Source of the DNA: Flavobacteriaceae bacterium
GTDB lineage: Bacteria; Bacteroidota; Bacteroidia; Flavobacteriales; Weeksellaceae
Direction: 5' to 3'
DNA: 64,000 nucleotides
NCBI GenBank assembly: GCA_030538275.1
Contig: JAUNUH010000001.1
Span: 397,829 to 461,828 of the forward strand
Shown in pieces: positions 1 through 8,552 of this stretch. Position 1 is the first letter of the stretch. Each line of letters begins with the position of its first letter. The position numbers and the translations under genes are program-made. The notes below the pieces were generated by a model. The model made no database searches. It saw only the letters and a list, made by a program, of their open reading frames with translations, and was not told the DNA's origin.

Positions 1-116
1 ATACCGGGTTCTAGTTGATGTATTTCACCCGAAAAACGAACATAATCCTTGGGTTCTTGTTGACAAGAAATCAGGACAAGAATTAGGCTTAAAGAAATAA
101 TTAATAAATTTTTCAT
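1..116 (-). CDS. Lipoprotein N-terminus, cut by window edge
   Basis: Reading leftward from an ATG at 116, the frame stays open to base 1 and gives 38 residues. It begins MKNLLIISLSLILVLISC, a lipoprotein signal peptide with lipobox LISC, followed by QQEPKDYVRFSGEIHQLEPG. The rest lies outside the window. The short beta-like segment after the signal resembles the start of DUF4369/TlpA-type lipoproteins, but too little is visible to assign a family. It lies downstream of the thioesterase gene on the same strand, 30 bases away, so the two may be co-transcribed. Confidence 0.6.
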   Translation of the reverse strand, partial: MKNLLIISLSLILVLISCQQEPKDYVRFSGEIHQLEPG

Positions 117-146
117 TTTTTAATTTAATTAAATATGTATTGTAAT

Positions 147-1004
147 TTATGTTAATGGACGTATCAATCCTTCTTGTGTTACACTAGCAATTAACGTTCC
201 GTCTGCGGTAAAAATATTTCCTCTGGTAAAACCCCTTGCCTCAGAAGCACTTGGGGAATCAATATTAAATAAAAACCAGTCATTGATATTAAAATCTCTG
301 AAAAACCACATCGAATGGTCGAGAGTAGCCATATTAGTATTCCCAAAATGTGCCACATCTGCGTGGGGATGTAATGCAGTGGATAAGATATTGTAATCAG
401 AAATATAGGACATTAAACTTCTGTTCATCACAGAATTATTTTCGGTTTCACCTTTAATTTTGAACCAAACATTTTGAAAAGGTTCTATTTTTTTTCTTTC
501 TGCCGGATTGAATATTAATGTAGGTTTAAATGTAATTGGGCGTTGAATAGAAAGAAATTCCCGCACTTCTTTGGGCATAAAATCTTTTAATTCCGAATAC
601 ATATCATCCCAACTAAAAAGTTCGCTATGATGTGGGACCTCAGGTGCTTGAATTTGATGGTCGTATCCTTGTTCAAAAGCATGAAAACTGGCTCCCATAA
701 AAAAAATTACTTTATTGTTTTGCAGAGCTGTTACTCGTCTTACAGAAAAGCTGCCTCCATCACGAATATGTTGAACTTCATATAAAATTTCTTGACGCAA
801 ATCTCCCGGCAGGATAAAGTAGGAATGATAGGAATTACATAATCTATCCTCTGGCACTGTTTGCGCCATGGCATATAATGCCTGAGCCAAGACCTGTCCT
901 CCAAAGACATTGGCACTGCCAATTGGTTCGCTTTTACCAGAAAAAATATTATCGTTTATCCGTTTAAGTTCAATCAAATCAACCAATTCCGAAATATGGT
1001 TCAT
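147..1004 (-). CDS. tesB: Acyl-CoA thioesterase II (TesB family)
   Basis: Hydrolyses acyl-CoA thioesters to free acids and CoA in the cytoplasm. The 286-residue protein has the double hot-dog layout of TesB. The first fold contains FGGQVLAQAL and ends near FFMGASFH; the second contains LDHSMWF, which holds the family's catalytic Asp, and the C-terminal TQEGLIR with the conserved Gln. The frame stays open 75 codons upstream, but that part is basic and low-complexity with no family match. The ATG at 1004 gives the usual TesB length and N-terminus. It is divergent from the lipoprotein gene at 1131, with a near-match promoter (TATCTTTA) upstream. Confidence 0.93.
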   Translation of the reverse strand: MNHISELVDLIELKRINDNIFSGKSEPIGSANVFGGQVLAQALYAMAQTVPEDRLCNSYHSYFILPGDLRQEILYEVQHIRDGGSFSVRRVTALQNNKVIFFMGASFHAFEQGYDHQIQAPEVPHHSELFSWDDMYSELKDFMPKEVREFLSIQRPITFKPTLIFNPAERKKIEPFQNVWFKIKGETENNSVMNRSLMSYISDYNILSTALHPHADVAHFGNTNMATLDHSMWFFRDFNINDWFLFNIDSPSASEARGFTRGNIFTADGTLIASVTQEGLIRPLT

Positions 1005-1130
1005 ATTCTCTAATTTGGATGTAAAGATAAAAGATTCTGGTCTGTTCGAATCAGAAAATAAAACAATAATATTTATAATGTGATAAACTTTTGGTACTTG
1101 TTTTGTTAAGTCCTTAATTAAATTAGAATT

Positions 1131-1607
1131 ATGAAAAAATTTATTGTTCTGGCAGCGGCAAGCATGTTTATTTTTACCAGCTGTGAAAGAAAAGCAGAAA
1201 CGATACAAGAAGAGGACACAACCTCTCAAAAAGTGTTGAGCAACAACGAAACTCCTTCACAATATCAAGGTAGTACAGGAGTTGATGAAGGAAATAATAA
1301 TATGGTAGCAGACGAAAACATTGCCCTTAAAAAGCAAGACTTCAAAGGTTCATTCCAAAGTGTACAAACCCAAACCTATACTTTTACCGTTCTCGATGCA
1401 CAAGATTATAGTTTTTCTATTGAATCAGAAAATCCTGAAATTCAATACATTGTATCTCATAGAAACGGAGAGGCCATTGCAAAAGCTACAAGAGAAAATC
1501 AAACATTGCGTTTAGAACCAGGGGAATACACAGTTGTAGGCACTTTACCCACAGGTTCTACTCAAATGGCTGATCCTACGACAGAATTCACAGTTTTTAT
1601 TGAATAA
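1131..1607 (+). CDS. Small lipoprotein, unknown function
   Basis: 158 residues starting MKKFIVLAAASMFIFTSC, a signal peptide with lipobox FTSC, so probably a lipoprotein acylated at Cys19. After the lipobox comes an acidic, low-complexity linker of about 45 residues rich in E, T, S and N. A compact C-terminal part of about 100 residues follows, with beta-type composition (TYTFTVLDAQDYSFSIES) and a carbohydrate-binding-like or Ig-like look. No family was recognised. It is a single-gene unit: a hairpin terminator follows at 1633, and ung ends on the other strand at 1669. Confidence 0.8.
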   Translation: MKKFIVLAAASMFIFTSCERKAETIQEEDTTSQKVLSNNETPSQYQGSTGVDEGNNNMVADENIALKKQDFKGSFQSVQTQTYTFTVLDAQDYSFSIESENPEIQYIVSHRNGEAIAKATRENQTLRLEPGEYTVVGTLPTGSTQMADPTTEFTVFIE

Positions 1608-1632
1608 AAAATTTTAATTTATTCTTTAAATG

Positions 1633-1670
1633 AATCCGTTCAATATTTTTCTTATTGAGCGGATTTTTTT
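1633..1670. terminator. Terminator hairpin between lipoprotein and ung
   Basis: Arms 1633-1645 and 1653-1665 pair over 13 bases with a single G-U, around a 7-base loop, and are followed by a T tract on the plus strand. It serves the lipoprotein gene at 1131 and sits at the 3' end of the converging ung gene. Confidence 0.85.
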
Positions 1671-2331
1671 ACCAATTCACCAGAGTTTTATGATGTAACA
1701 GCAAATATGAATTTGCTTGTGAAAAATGTTGGCAGCCAAAAAATCCTTTGCGCGCTGATAGTGGAGATGGGTGAGATGCTGTGAGAATAAGATGCTTTTG
1801 ATCATCAATTAATGGTAATTTTTGAAGAGCGAAATTTCCCCAAAGCATAAAAACCACATTTTGCGTCTTCTCCGAAATCAATTGAATAACTTGATTGGTG
1901 AATTTTTCCCAAATTTTATAATGGCTCATAGGCTTATTTTCTTCTACCGTGAGAGCAGTGTTCAGTAAAAAAACACCTTGCTTGGCCCATCTTTCCAAAT
2001 TTCCATTTTCGGGTTGAATATTTCCGATATCATTTTCTATTTCTTTGAAAATATTTTTCAAACTACGAGGGATTTTTTCATCCATTGGAACAGAAAATGC
2101 CAAACCATGCGCCATTTTGGGTTTGTAATAGGGATCTTGACCTAAAATTACTACTTTAATTTTATCTATAGGTAAATCATGAAAAGATTTGAATATCAAA
2201 TCTTTATTAGGATAAATAATTTTTTCTAAATAAGCAGAATCGAGATATTGAATTATTTTGAGAAAATAATCTTGTGAAAATTCATTTTTCAAAATTTCTT
2301 TCCATTGTGGATGAATATTATCAGTCAACAT
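1669..2331 (-). CDS. ung: Uracil-DNA glycosylase
   Basis: Excises uracil from DNA as the first step of base-excision repair. 220 residues, the usual Ung length. Family motifs: GQDPYY at residues 64-69 with catalytic Asp66, the Pro-rich loop region with MAHGLAFSVP, VFMLWG in the core, and HPSPLSARKGFFGC carrying the catalytic His and DNA-intercalation loop. A TAATTTTG -7 element lies about 15 bases upstream of the ATG. It is divergent from mutS2 with a 95-base shared promoter region, so two DNA-maintenance genes flank one control region. Confidence 0.97.
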   Translation of the reverse strand: MLTDNIHPQWKEILKNEFSQDYFLKIIQYLDSAYLEKIIYPNKDLIFKSFHDLPIDKIKVVILGQDPYYKPKMAHGLAFSVPMDEKIPRSLKNIFKEIENDIGNIQPENGNLERWAKQGVFLLNTALTVEENKPMSHYKIWEKFTNQVIQLISEKTQNVVFMLWGNFALQKLPLIDDQKHLILTASHPSPLSARKGFFGCQHFSQANSYLLLHHKTLVNW

Positions 2332-2345
2332 GCATATGATTTATT

Positions 2346-2353
2346 CAAAATTA
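2346..2353 (-). promoter_or_regulatory. -7 promoter element of ung
   Basis: Minus-strand TAATTTTG matches the Bacteroidota -7 consensus TAnnTTTG, 14 bases before the ung ATG. No convincing -33 TTG at normal spacing was seen. Confidence 0.5.
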
Positions 2354-2413
2354 CTCGAATTATCATTTATCCCAAGCATTTGAATTAATTAATTAAAAAT
2401 CTGTAGAAGATTG

Positions 2414-2421
2414 TATTTTTG
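2414..2421 (+). promoter_or_regulatory. -7 promoter element of mutS2
   Basis: TATTTTTG followed by CA, ending only 5 bases before the mutS2 ATG at 2427. Any transcript from it would start almost at the start codon. Confidence 0.55.
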
Positions 2422-2426
2422 CAAGA

Positions 2427-4574
2427 ATGAATATTCCGCAAAAAACCTTGGATGATTTAGAATTACAAAAAGTTTTGTTAGAAATTGAAAAATTTGCCAA
2501 AACAGAACGAGTAAAACGAGTCATTCAAAGAACTAAGCCCATAGAAAATTATAATCAACTCATGTTCAGGCTCAAGGCTACGGATGAATTTCTATCTGCC
2601 TTGCAAGGTGCCAATCGTTTTCCATTTGGCGATTATAGTGATATTCGTGATGAGCTAGAAAAATTAGAAATTGAAAATTATAGATTATCTGCTTCTTCTT
2701 TTCTTTCTATTCGCTCACAAATGCTTCAAATTTTAGAATTAATTCGATTTTTGAATAAATTTGAATCATATTACCCTGTTTTTCACCGATATATTCAAAA
2801 AATTGATTATAAACCCGAAATTTTAAGCAATATTGAAAGGGTATTTGATAAACATGGTGAAATAAAGGATAATGCAAGTCCAACTTTAAAAAATATTCGA
2901 AAAAACCTGAAGGAAAAATCTCAGCAACTCAGCGAAACATTTTCGAATACCATGAGGGCCAATCGTGAATATTTGGATGACATTGGAGAATCTGTCATCG
3001 ACGGCAAACGCGTGTTGGCGGTAGCAGCGATGCACAGGCGCAAAGTGGCCGGTCGATTGCTCGGAAACAGTAAATCTGGTTCGATTTCTTATATTGAACC
3101 GGAGTCAGTATTAAGAATTCAACGTGAATTTGATGAATTAATAGAAGAAGAAAAAAGAGAAATTGATAAAATATTACTTGAATTAACAGATTTGATGCGT
3201 GATTTTCAATTTGAATTAATTTCATATCAAAATTTTCTATTTCAGTTGGATTTAATTTCCTCTCAAGCACAATATGCCTATGAATTGAATGCAATTTTGC
3301 CAAAAATCAACGAGGAAAAACATATACATTTAATCGATGCCTATCATCCTATACTTTTGTTGAAGCACAAAAAGGAACAGAAAAAAATCATTCCTCAAAC
3401 TTTAGGTTTAGATTCAAATAACCGAATTTTGGTAATTTCTGGACCTAATGCAGGGGGTAAAAGTATCACCTTGAAAACAATAGGACTCTTGCAACTCATG
3501 CTACAAAGTGGAATTTTGATTCCGGTTCATGAAAATAGCGAAATGAGTATTTTTAGTTCTATTTTTACAGATATTGGAGATAATCAATCTATTGAAAATC
3601 AATTAAGTACATATTCCTACCGATTGAAGCAAATGCAATATTTTTTAAAAAAATCGGATGAAAATACACTTCTTTTAATAGATGAATTTGGTACAGGTTC
3701 AGACCCGGAATTAGGCGGTGCACTTGCAGAAGTTTTCTTGGAGGAGTTTTATGAAATGGAAGCTTTTGGGGTTTTCACAACGCATTATACCAATATCAAA
3801 ATTTTAGTTGAAGATTTGGAATCAGCACAAAATGCTTCTATGCTTTTTGATGAAAAAACGCTGGAACCAATGTATTTATTAGAAACTGGACAAGCAGGGA
3901 GTTCGTTCACGTTTGAGGTAGCTCAAAAAAATCATATTCCTTTTCGTTTGATTAATCGTGCCAAGAAAAAAATTGAACGCAATAAAGTGCGATTGGATAA
4001 AACTATTCTGAAACTTCAGCAAGAAAAGTTTGACGTACAAAAAACCAAAAATCAATTACAAGAGCTCAAAAATAAATCAGAAGAAAAGCAAGACCAACTT
4101 GAGCAAACTCAGGATAAAATTCAATCAAAACTGGTTGATTTTCAACGACTTTATGAAAGTGAGCAAAAATATGTGCAGATGGGAAAAAAGATAGATGAAA
4201 TGGCCGATGAATATATGCGCAAGAAAAGCCGAAAAAAATTGATTTCAGACTTTTTGAAAATGATTGAAATGCAAAATGCGTCAAAAACCAAACAACATTT
4301 TACAGAGAAGCGAAAAGAACGATTGGTTTTGAAAAAATTGCAAGTTGATTTGGACAAAAATGCAGATAAAATCGAAGAAGCAAAGGAAAAATTGGTTGAA
4401 AAAGAAAAAGAAATTACCAAAAATAAAATTGCTTCGCTCAAGATTGGAGATCGTGTAAGAATAAAAGGTAGCGTGAGTTCTGGAACCGTGGAAAAGGTCG
4501 AAAATCAAACTATTACCATTAATTATGGAAAATTTCGCACAAAAATAAGTATCTTTGACGTTGAAAAAATTTAA
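2427..4574 (+). CDS. mutS2: MutS2-family ATPase without Smr domain
   Basis: MutS2-type DNA-binding ATPase, in other bacteria linked to recombination control or ribosome rescue. 715 residues. After an N-terminal MutS core/lever region (1-330) comes Walker A GPNAGGKS at 339-346, then TDIGDNQSIENQLSTYSYR and Walker B LLLIDEFGTGSDPELGGAL. A long charged coiled coil (about 510-670) follows, then a short beta-rich KOW-like end (RVRIKGSVSSGTVEKVENQT). The classical C-terminal Smr endonuclease domain of Bacillus MutS2 (about 785 residues) is absent: the protein stops after the KOW-like segment. It runs into the T9SS subtilase gene with a 6-base gap. Confidence 0.93.
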   Translation: MNIPQKTLDDLELQKVLLEIEKFAKTERVKRVIQRTKPIENYNQLMFRLKATDEFLSALQGANRFPFGDYSDIRDELEKLEIENYRLSASSFLSIRSQMLQILELIRFLNKFESYYPVFHRYIQKIDYKPEILSNIERVFDKHGEIKDNASPTLKNIRKNLKEKSQQLSETFSNTMRANREYLDDIGESVIDGKRVLAVAAMHRRKVAGRLLGNSKSGSISYIEPESVLRIQREFDELIEEEKREIDKILLELTDLMRDFQFELISYQNFLFQLDLISSQAQYAYELNAILPKINEEKHIHLIDAYHPILLLKHKKEQKKIIPQTLGLDSNNRILVISGPNAGGKSITLKTIGLLQLMLQSGILIPVHENSEMSIFSSIFTDIGDNQSIENQLSTYSYRLKQMQYFLKKSDENTLLLIDEFGTGSDPELGGALAEVFLEEFYEMEAFGVFTTHYTNIKILVEDLESAQNASMLFDEKTLEPMYLLETGQAGSSFTFEVAQKNHIPFRLINRAKKKIERNKVRLDKTILKLQQEKFDVQKTKNQLQELKNKSEEKQDQLEQTQDKIQSKLVDFQRLYESEQKYVQMGKKIDEMADEYMRKKSRKKLISDFLKMIEMQNASKTKQHFTEKRKERLVLKKLQVDLDKNADKIEEAKEKLVEKEKEITKNKIASLKIGDRVRIKGSVSSGTVEKVENQTITINYGKFRTKISIFDVEKI

Positions 4575-4580
4575 AATTTA

Positions 4581-6551
4581 ATGAATAAACTCTTTATTTT
4601 CCTATTAACAGCTTCATTTTCAATTGCCTTTGCTCAAGAAACAGATTTACAAGCACTGCAAAAATTAAGTCAACAATTTCAATTGGAGTATGAACAAAAT
4701 CAAATATTTATAGAAAATCGTGCGGCCGAGAAAGGTATGGATGCCGCAGAGCTCAAAAAATATTTAGTAGGGAAGATAGGAAATCAATTGGTCTATATTG
4801 ACAATCTAGATCAAAGTCAACAAGCTGCTACCAATGTGGATTTATTGTATAACAACGCGTTGCCAGGTGTAGCTGTGACAGGACTGGGAATGACTGTATA
4901 TCAATGGGATGGTGGTCGAGTAGATGCAGGAAGTAATGAAATGACGGGACGTGTAACCAATATGGAAGATACAACTTCCCCTTTGTCAGACCATGCCACG
5001 GGTGTAGCAGGAATTATGATAGCCTCTGGTATTGCGCCCAGTGCACAGGGAATGGCACCAGATGCAGATGTTATTGCCTATGATTATAATAACAATTTTA
5101 ATGAAATGTCTTTGGAATCTGCTAATAATCAAAATTATATGATTTCAAATCATTCCTACGGATATCAAGCCGGTTGGAGGTATGGAGAATATGATGCTGG
5201 ATTGGGTGAGGGATGGTATTGGTTTGGATTTCCCTCTCTTGGTGAAAATGAATCTGCATTGCACGGCGTTTATACGCAAGCAGATGGTTATCTAGACCAG
5301 ATTTCACGTGCTGCACCTTTTCATTTAATTATTAAAGCGGCAGGAAATGATAGAAATCAAGGTCCAAACTTTCCTACTGAACATGCGGTTTTGGACGATA
5401 ATAACGAATGGACAATTGCCGAAGGTATCAGACCAAAAAATTGTGCACAAACTGGTTATGACTGTATTCCCTATGGAGCAATGGCCAAAAATATTCTTAC
5501 CGTAGGTTCAGTAAATCCGTTGGCTGGAAATGGTAGATATACAGGACCGCAAAGTGTTGTTGCTTCTGGCTTCAGTGCATTTGGCCCAACCGATGACGGT
5601 AGAATCAAACCCGAAATTGTAGCGCAAGGAGCTATGGTGACAATTCCCATGAATAATAATACGTATTATACCTCTAGCGGAACTTCGCTTTCAACGCCAA
5701 GTATTTCTGGGATAGCACTTTTGTTACAACAACTATATCATCAAATCAATGGAAATTACTTGAATTCAGCTTCATTGAAAGCATTATTATTAAATACAAC
5801 CAATGAAGTAGGATTATATCCCGGACCTGATTACCGATTCGGATTTGGTCTTGCAGATGCTTTTAAAGCTGCAAGTCTGGTAGTAGATGAACAAAATAAT
5901 GATGCAGTAATTATGTCGGGTATTAAAATGGCGAACCCAATAAATATCGGCCTTGAACCTATTGGAAATCAACCTATAAGAGCCACGCTCGTATGGATGG
6001 ATCCTGTTCCTTCCATTCAAAATATGGAATTGACATTGAACGATAGAACGCCTATGTTGGTAAACGATTTAGATATGAGAATTACAGATAATATAAGTTT
6101 TACTGAGCATATGCCTTGGGTATTGGATGTAGAAAATCCCGCTGATGCAGCTATTCGCGCTGATAATGTTTTGGATAATGTAGAGCAAATTTTAATTGAT
6201 AATCCTGCACAAGGATCGCACACGCTCACAATAACACATAAAAACTCGCTTAGAGGATTGGGTCAACATTATGCTCTTGTAATTTCTGGAGCAAGACTCG
6301 CCAATACTTCTACGAATGATGTGGTAAGTAAAAACTTGAATATTTATCCAAATCCAACCAAAGACATCTTACATATCAATGGATTAACAGGAAAATCACA
6401 AATTCAAATTATTAATATGGATGGTAGAATTATTCAAAATGAATCCATGGAATCCAATAATATTAATGTTTCTCATTTAGAAACAGGATCTTATATACTT
6501 TTAATTTCGACTGATGGTGTAACCACAGCTAAAAAATTTATTAAAAAATAA
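4581..6551 (+). CDS. Secreted subtilisin-like serine peptidase, T9SS cargo
   Basis: Exported S8 peptidase. 656 residues with signal peptide MNKLFIFLLTASFSIAFAQ. The catalytic triad is visible: Asp110 in VYQWDGGRVD, His138 in DHATGVAGIM, Ser369 in GTSLSTPSISGIALL. A beta-rich domain follows (about 450-580). The last 75 residues form a T9SS type A sorting domain, recognisable from LNIYPNPTKDIL, a GxxG-type middle and a terminal lysine-rich KKFIKK. It is probably anchored or released at the cell surface and acts on external protein. The tight 6-base spacing to mutS2 suggests read-through transcription. A strong bidirectional terminator follows. Confidence 0.95.
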   Translation: MNKLFIFLLTASFSIAFAQETDLQALQKLSQQFQLEYEQNQIFIENRAAEKGMDAAELKKYLVGKIGNQLVYIDNLDQSQQAATNVDLLYNNALPGVAVTGLGMTVYQWDGGRVDAGSNEMTGRVTNMEDTTSPLSDHATGVAGIMIASGIAPSAQGMAPDADVIAYDYNNNFNEMSLESANNQNYMISNHSYGYQAGWRYGEYDAGLGEGWYWFGFPSLGENESALHGVYTQADGYLDQISRAAPFHLIIKAAGNDRNQGPNFPTEHAVLDDNNEWTIAEGIRPKNCAQTGYDCIPYGAMAKNILTVGSVNPLAGNGRYTGPQSVVASGFSAFGPTDDGRIKPEIVAQGAMVTIPMNNNTYYTSSGTSLSTPSISGIALLLQQLYHQINGNYLNSASLKALLLNTTNEVGLYPGPDYRFGFGLADAFKAASLVVDEQNNDAVIMSGIKMANPINIGLEPIGNQPIRATLVWMDPVPSIQNMELTLNDRTPMLVNDLDMRITDNISFTEHMPWVLDVENPADAAIRADNVLDNVEQILIDNPAQGSHTLTITHKNSLRGLGQHYALVISGARLANTSTNDVVSKNLNIYPNPTKDILHINGLTGKSQIQIINMDGRIIQNESMESNNINVSHLETGSYILLISTDGVTTAKKFIKK

Positions 6552-6570
6552 AACTATTTTTTAGTCAATA

Positions 6571-6607
6571 AAAAACTGCTTAGATCAATTTCCAGGCAGT
6601 TTTTTTT
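6571..6607. terminator. Bidirectional terminator
   Basis: A tract plus CTGC at 6571-6579 pairs with GCAG plus T tract from 6596, with a 16-base loop. It lies between the converging subtilase (+) and lipoprotein (-) genes and has A and T runs for both directions. Confidence 0.85.
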
Positions 6608-6611
6608 ATTT

Positions 6612-7136
6612 TCAATGGATTGTATCTAGTTTAATTGTATCCATTGGTTCTTTTAATAAGTCATAATCTCCAATAAAATTTCCACCGCCAGAACAGTAAA
6701 ACATCAATTTCTGATCATCTTCTTTTGAAGCAGTTCCAATATGTAATTTTTCTCCATCCAGCGTTAACAAAACCACAGGGTCTGTATGAATCGATTTATA
6801 AATTCCTTTTTCCAGCTCATAAGCTTTTGAATAAAAATTACAAGTGGCTTTTTTGATATCATTTCGTGCAAACACTTTGAAAGAAACAGTATCTGGCGCA
6901 ATAGAATCTACATCTATGGCAATCCAGTCGCTGCCCTCATGTCTTTTGGAATAACCCGCATCGACAAATGTTCGCTTTTTTATAATAAAAGTGGTATCCA
7001 CTTCTTTTTCCAAATCTTTTTGTAAAATTTCGGAATTATTGGAATTTACATTTTTTTCAAAACTCCTTTCATCGGCGGTTTTTACACATGAAATCAAAGT
7101 CCATAAAATAAGGATGGTGAAGCTTAATTTATACAT
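6612..7136 (-). CDS. Lipoprotein, unknown function
   Basis: 174 residues. Starts MYKLSFTILILWTLISC with lipobox LISC, so a predicted lipoprotein. It continues with a 30-residue polar linker and a compact domain rich in K, D, T and aromatic residues, containing CNFYSKAYELEKGIY and ending FYCSGGGNFIGDYDLLKEP. The two Cys in the mature part could form a disulfide. I recognise no family. It lies 74 bases downstream of the next lipoprotein gene on the same strand and may be transcribed with it. It ends at the bidirectional terminator at 6571. Confidence 0.75.
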   Translation of the reverse strand: MYKLSFTILILWTLISCVKTADERSFEKNVNSNNSEILQKDLEKEVDTTFIIKKRTFVDAGYSKRHEGSDWIAIDVDSIAPDTVSFKVFARNDIKKATCNFYSKAYELEKGIYKSIHTDPVVLLTLDGEKLHIGTASKEDDQKLMFYCSGGGNFIGDYDLLKEPMDTIKLDTIH

Positions 7137-7210
7137 AAATTAATATTTTTCGGAATTTATTCAATTATAATACCATTAATTTTCAGGTTAAATTATTAAA
7201 TGTCAATCAA

Positions 7211-8377
7211 CTAAAATTTTCTTTTCAACATTTGACGTAATTGACTTTTCAAATCTTCACCACAATCATAAACCATTTGTTCATGAGATGGAAAAGGTAG
7301 CATTCGATTTTGTGCCAGCATCATGGCTTCTTGATCCAATGCACGACGATCTCCGCGATATCGCGCAAAATGATTCCTGAATCCATATTGGCTATAAAGT
7401 CTTTCGTAGTCCAAAACTCTATTATTTTTCAAATCAATTAAATTCACCCGACCTTCTACCAAAGCATCTTTTTCTTGAAAAATTTCTTCTAAATCGGCTC
7501 GTACGATAATATATTTATCAACTTTTATGGGATTTCCCAAACTATCACGCACTTGTTGACCATTTTCGTACAAATATTCCCAGCCATCTTTAATTTCTTT
7601 TTCTAATCTATGATGAGAAGAATTCAATCTTTCCGGACTCACCATAATTCTATGAATGTCGAATCTCATTAAATAATCATAGGTGATTTTTTGCTGTTTT
7701 ATATTATGAAATTCTGTCCAAAAGTCGTCTAATCCATTGGTTCTTAATTCTAATAATTCATTTTCTAATCTTCTGGGTAACATTTGATTACTTTCATTAT
7801 TGATGTCTACTAATATAAAATCTGTACCATGAAAATGCGATTCTGAAAGCATCTTATTCACATCACCAAATCCTGGAATCAATTCATTTACTTTTTTAAA
7901 GTTGTAATAAGCTTTTCTGAACTCTGGTTTGGTATTGCTCAACATTTGCGTACTAGCTTGATTGTACAAATATTCTGTATATTCTAATTTGGCATTTTCT
8001 ATGGCGTCTAGATAATTTTTGGTCGTAATTTCTACTTTTTTTCCATTATGAAATAGGGGTAACAAGGATTTCAATTTGGATTGACGATTATTTAATTGAA
8101 TCAGTCTTTCATAGATTTCTTTGTAGTTTGCAGGATTATTTGTTTGTCGCAAATATTCAATTTGGGTCTCTTCTTGGTTTACCATTCTATAATATGCCTC
8201 TTGAAGAGAGGATAAATACTGGGTAAACTTCTTATCGGACAATCCTTTTTGATAACGCGTTACCAAAATATCAAATGCACGGTTATAATCACCAGAATTC
8301 AAGGATTTCTCTGCACGTTTCAGCGTATTACAAGAAGCTAAAAGTGCAATTACTAATAAAAAATAAAACTTTTTCAT
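7211..8377 (-). CDS. Lipoprotein with helical-repeat-like N-terminal half
   Basis: 388 residues starting MKKFYFLLVIALLASC (lipobox LASC). Residues 18-180 look like tetratricopeptide-type helical pairs (AEKSLNSGDYNRAFDILV, YRMVNQEETQIEYLR, AYYNFKKVNELIPGF). The C-terminal half has mixed alpha/beta character (DFILVDINNES, KYIIVRADLEEIF, EGRVNLIDLKNN). It is probably a periplasmic or outer-membrane-attached protein that binds partners through its repeats; no specific role can be read. Upstream is the 175-base gap holding the terminator of the surA operon, so it has its own promoter, but no clean TAnnTTTG element was found. Confidence 0.75.
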   Translation of the reverse strand: MKKFYFLLVIALLASCNTLKRAEKSLNSGDYNRAFDILVTRYQKGLSDKKFTQYLSSLQEAYYRMVNQEETQIEYLRQTNNPANYKEIYERLIQLNNRQSKLKSLLPLFHNGKKVEITTKNYLDAIENAKLEYTEYLYNQASTQMLSNTKPEFRKAYYNFKKVNELIPGFGDVNKMLSESHFHGTDFILVDINNESNQMLPRRLENELLELRTNGLDDFWTEFHNIKQQKITYDYLMRFDIHRIMVSPERLNSSHHRLEKEIKDGWEYLYENGQQVRDSLGNPIKVDKYIIVRADLEEIFQEKDALVEGRVNLIDLKNNRVLDYERLYSQYGFRNHFARYRGDRRALDQEAMMLAQNRMLPFPSHEQMVYDCGEDLKSQLRQMLKRKF

Positions 8378-8491
8378 GACTTTAGCTATTAAAGGATTAT
8401 GAGTATAAAGCCAAAGGATGTGCCAAATTTGTTAAGGTTTTTTTAACATGCAGAAATCAATGATTTATTTTTTCATATTTAAATAAAATTT

Positions 8492-8528
8492 AATAAAAAA
8501 TTCCAAATATTTTTAGTATTTGGAATTT
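8492..8528 (-). terminator. Terminator of the PPIase/SurA operon
   Basis: Perfect 12-base arms 8498-8509 and 8517-8528 with a 7-base loop. On the minus strand the stem is followed by a T-rich tract (A run at 8492-8500 on the plus strand). It lies 24 bases past the surA stop. Confidence 0.88.
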
Positions 8529-8552
8529 ATTTGTGATTATTTTATAAAATAA

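Noticed and set aside
1005..1229. Upstream extension of the thioesterase frame to a 360-residue protein
   Set aside because: The extra 75 residues are basic and low-complexity; the TesB fold begins at MNHIS and the standard length is about 286.
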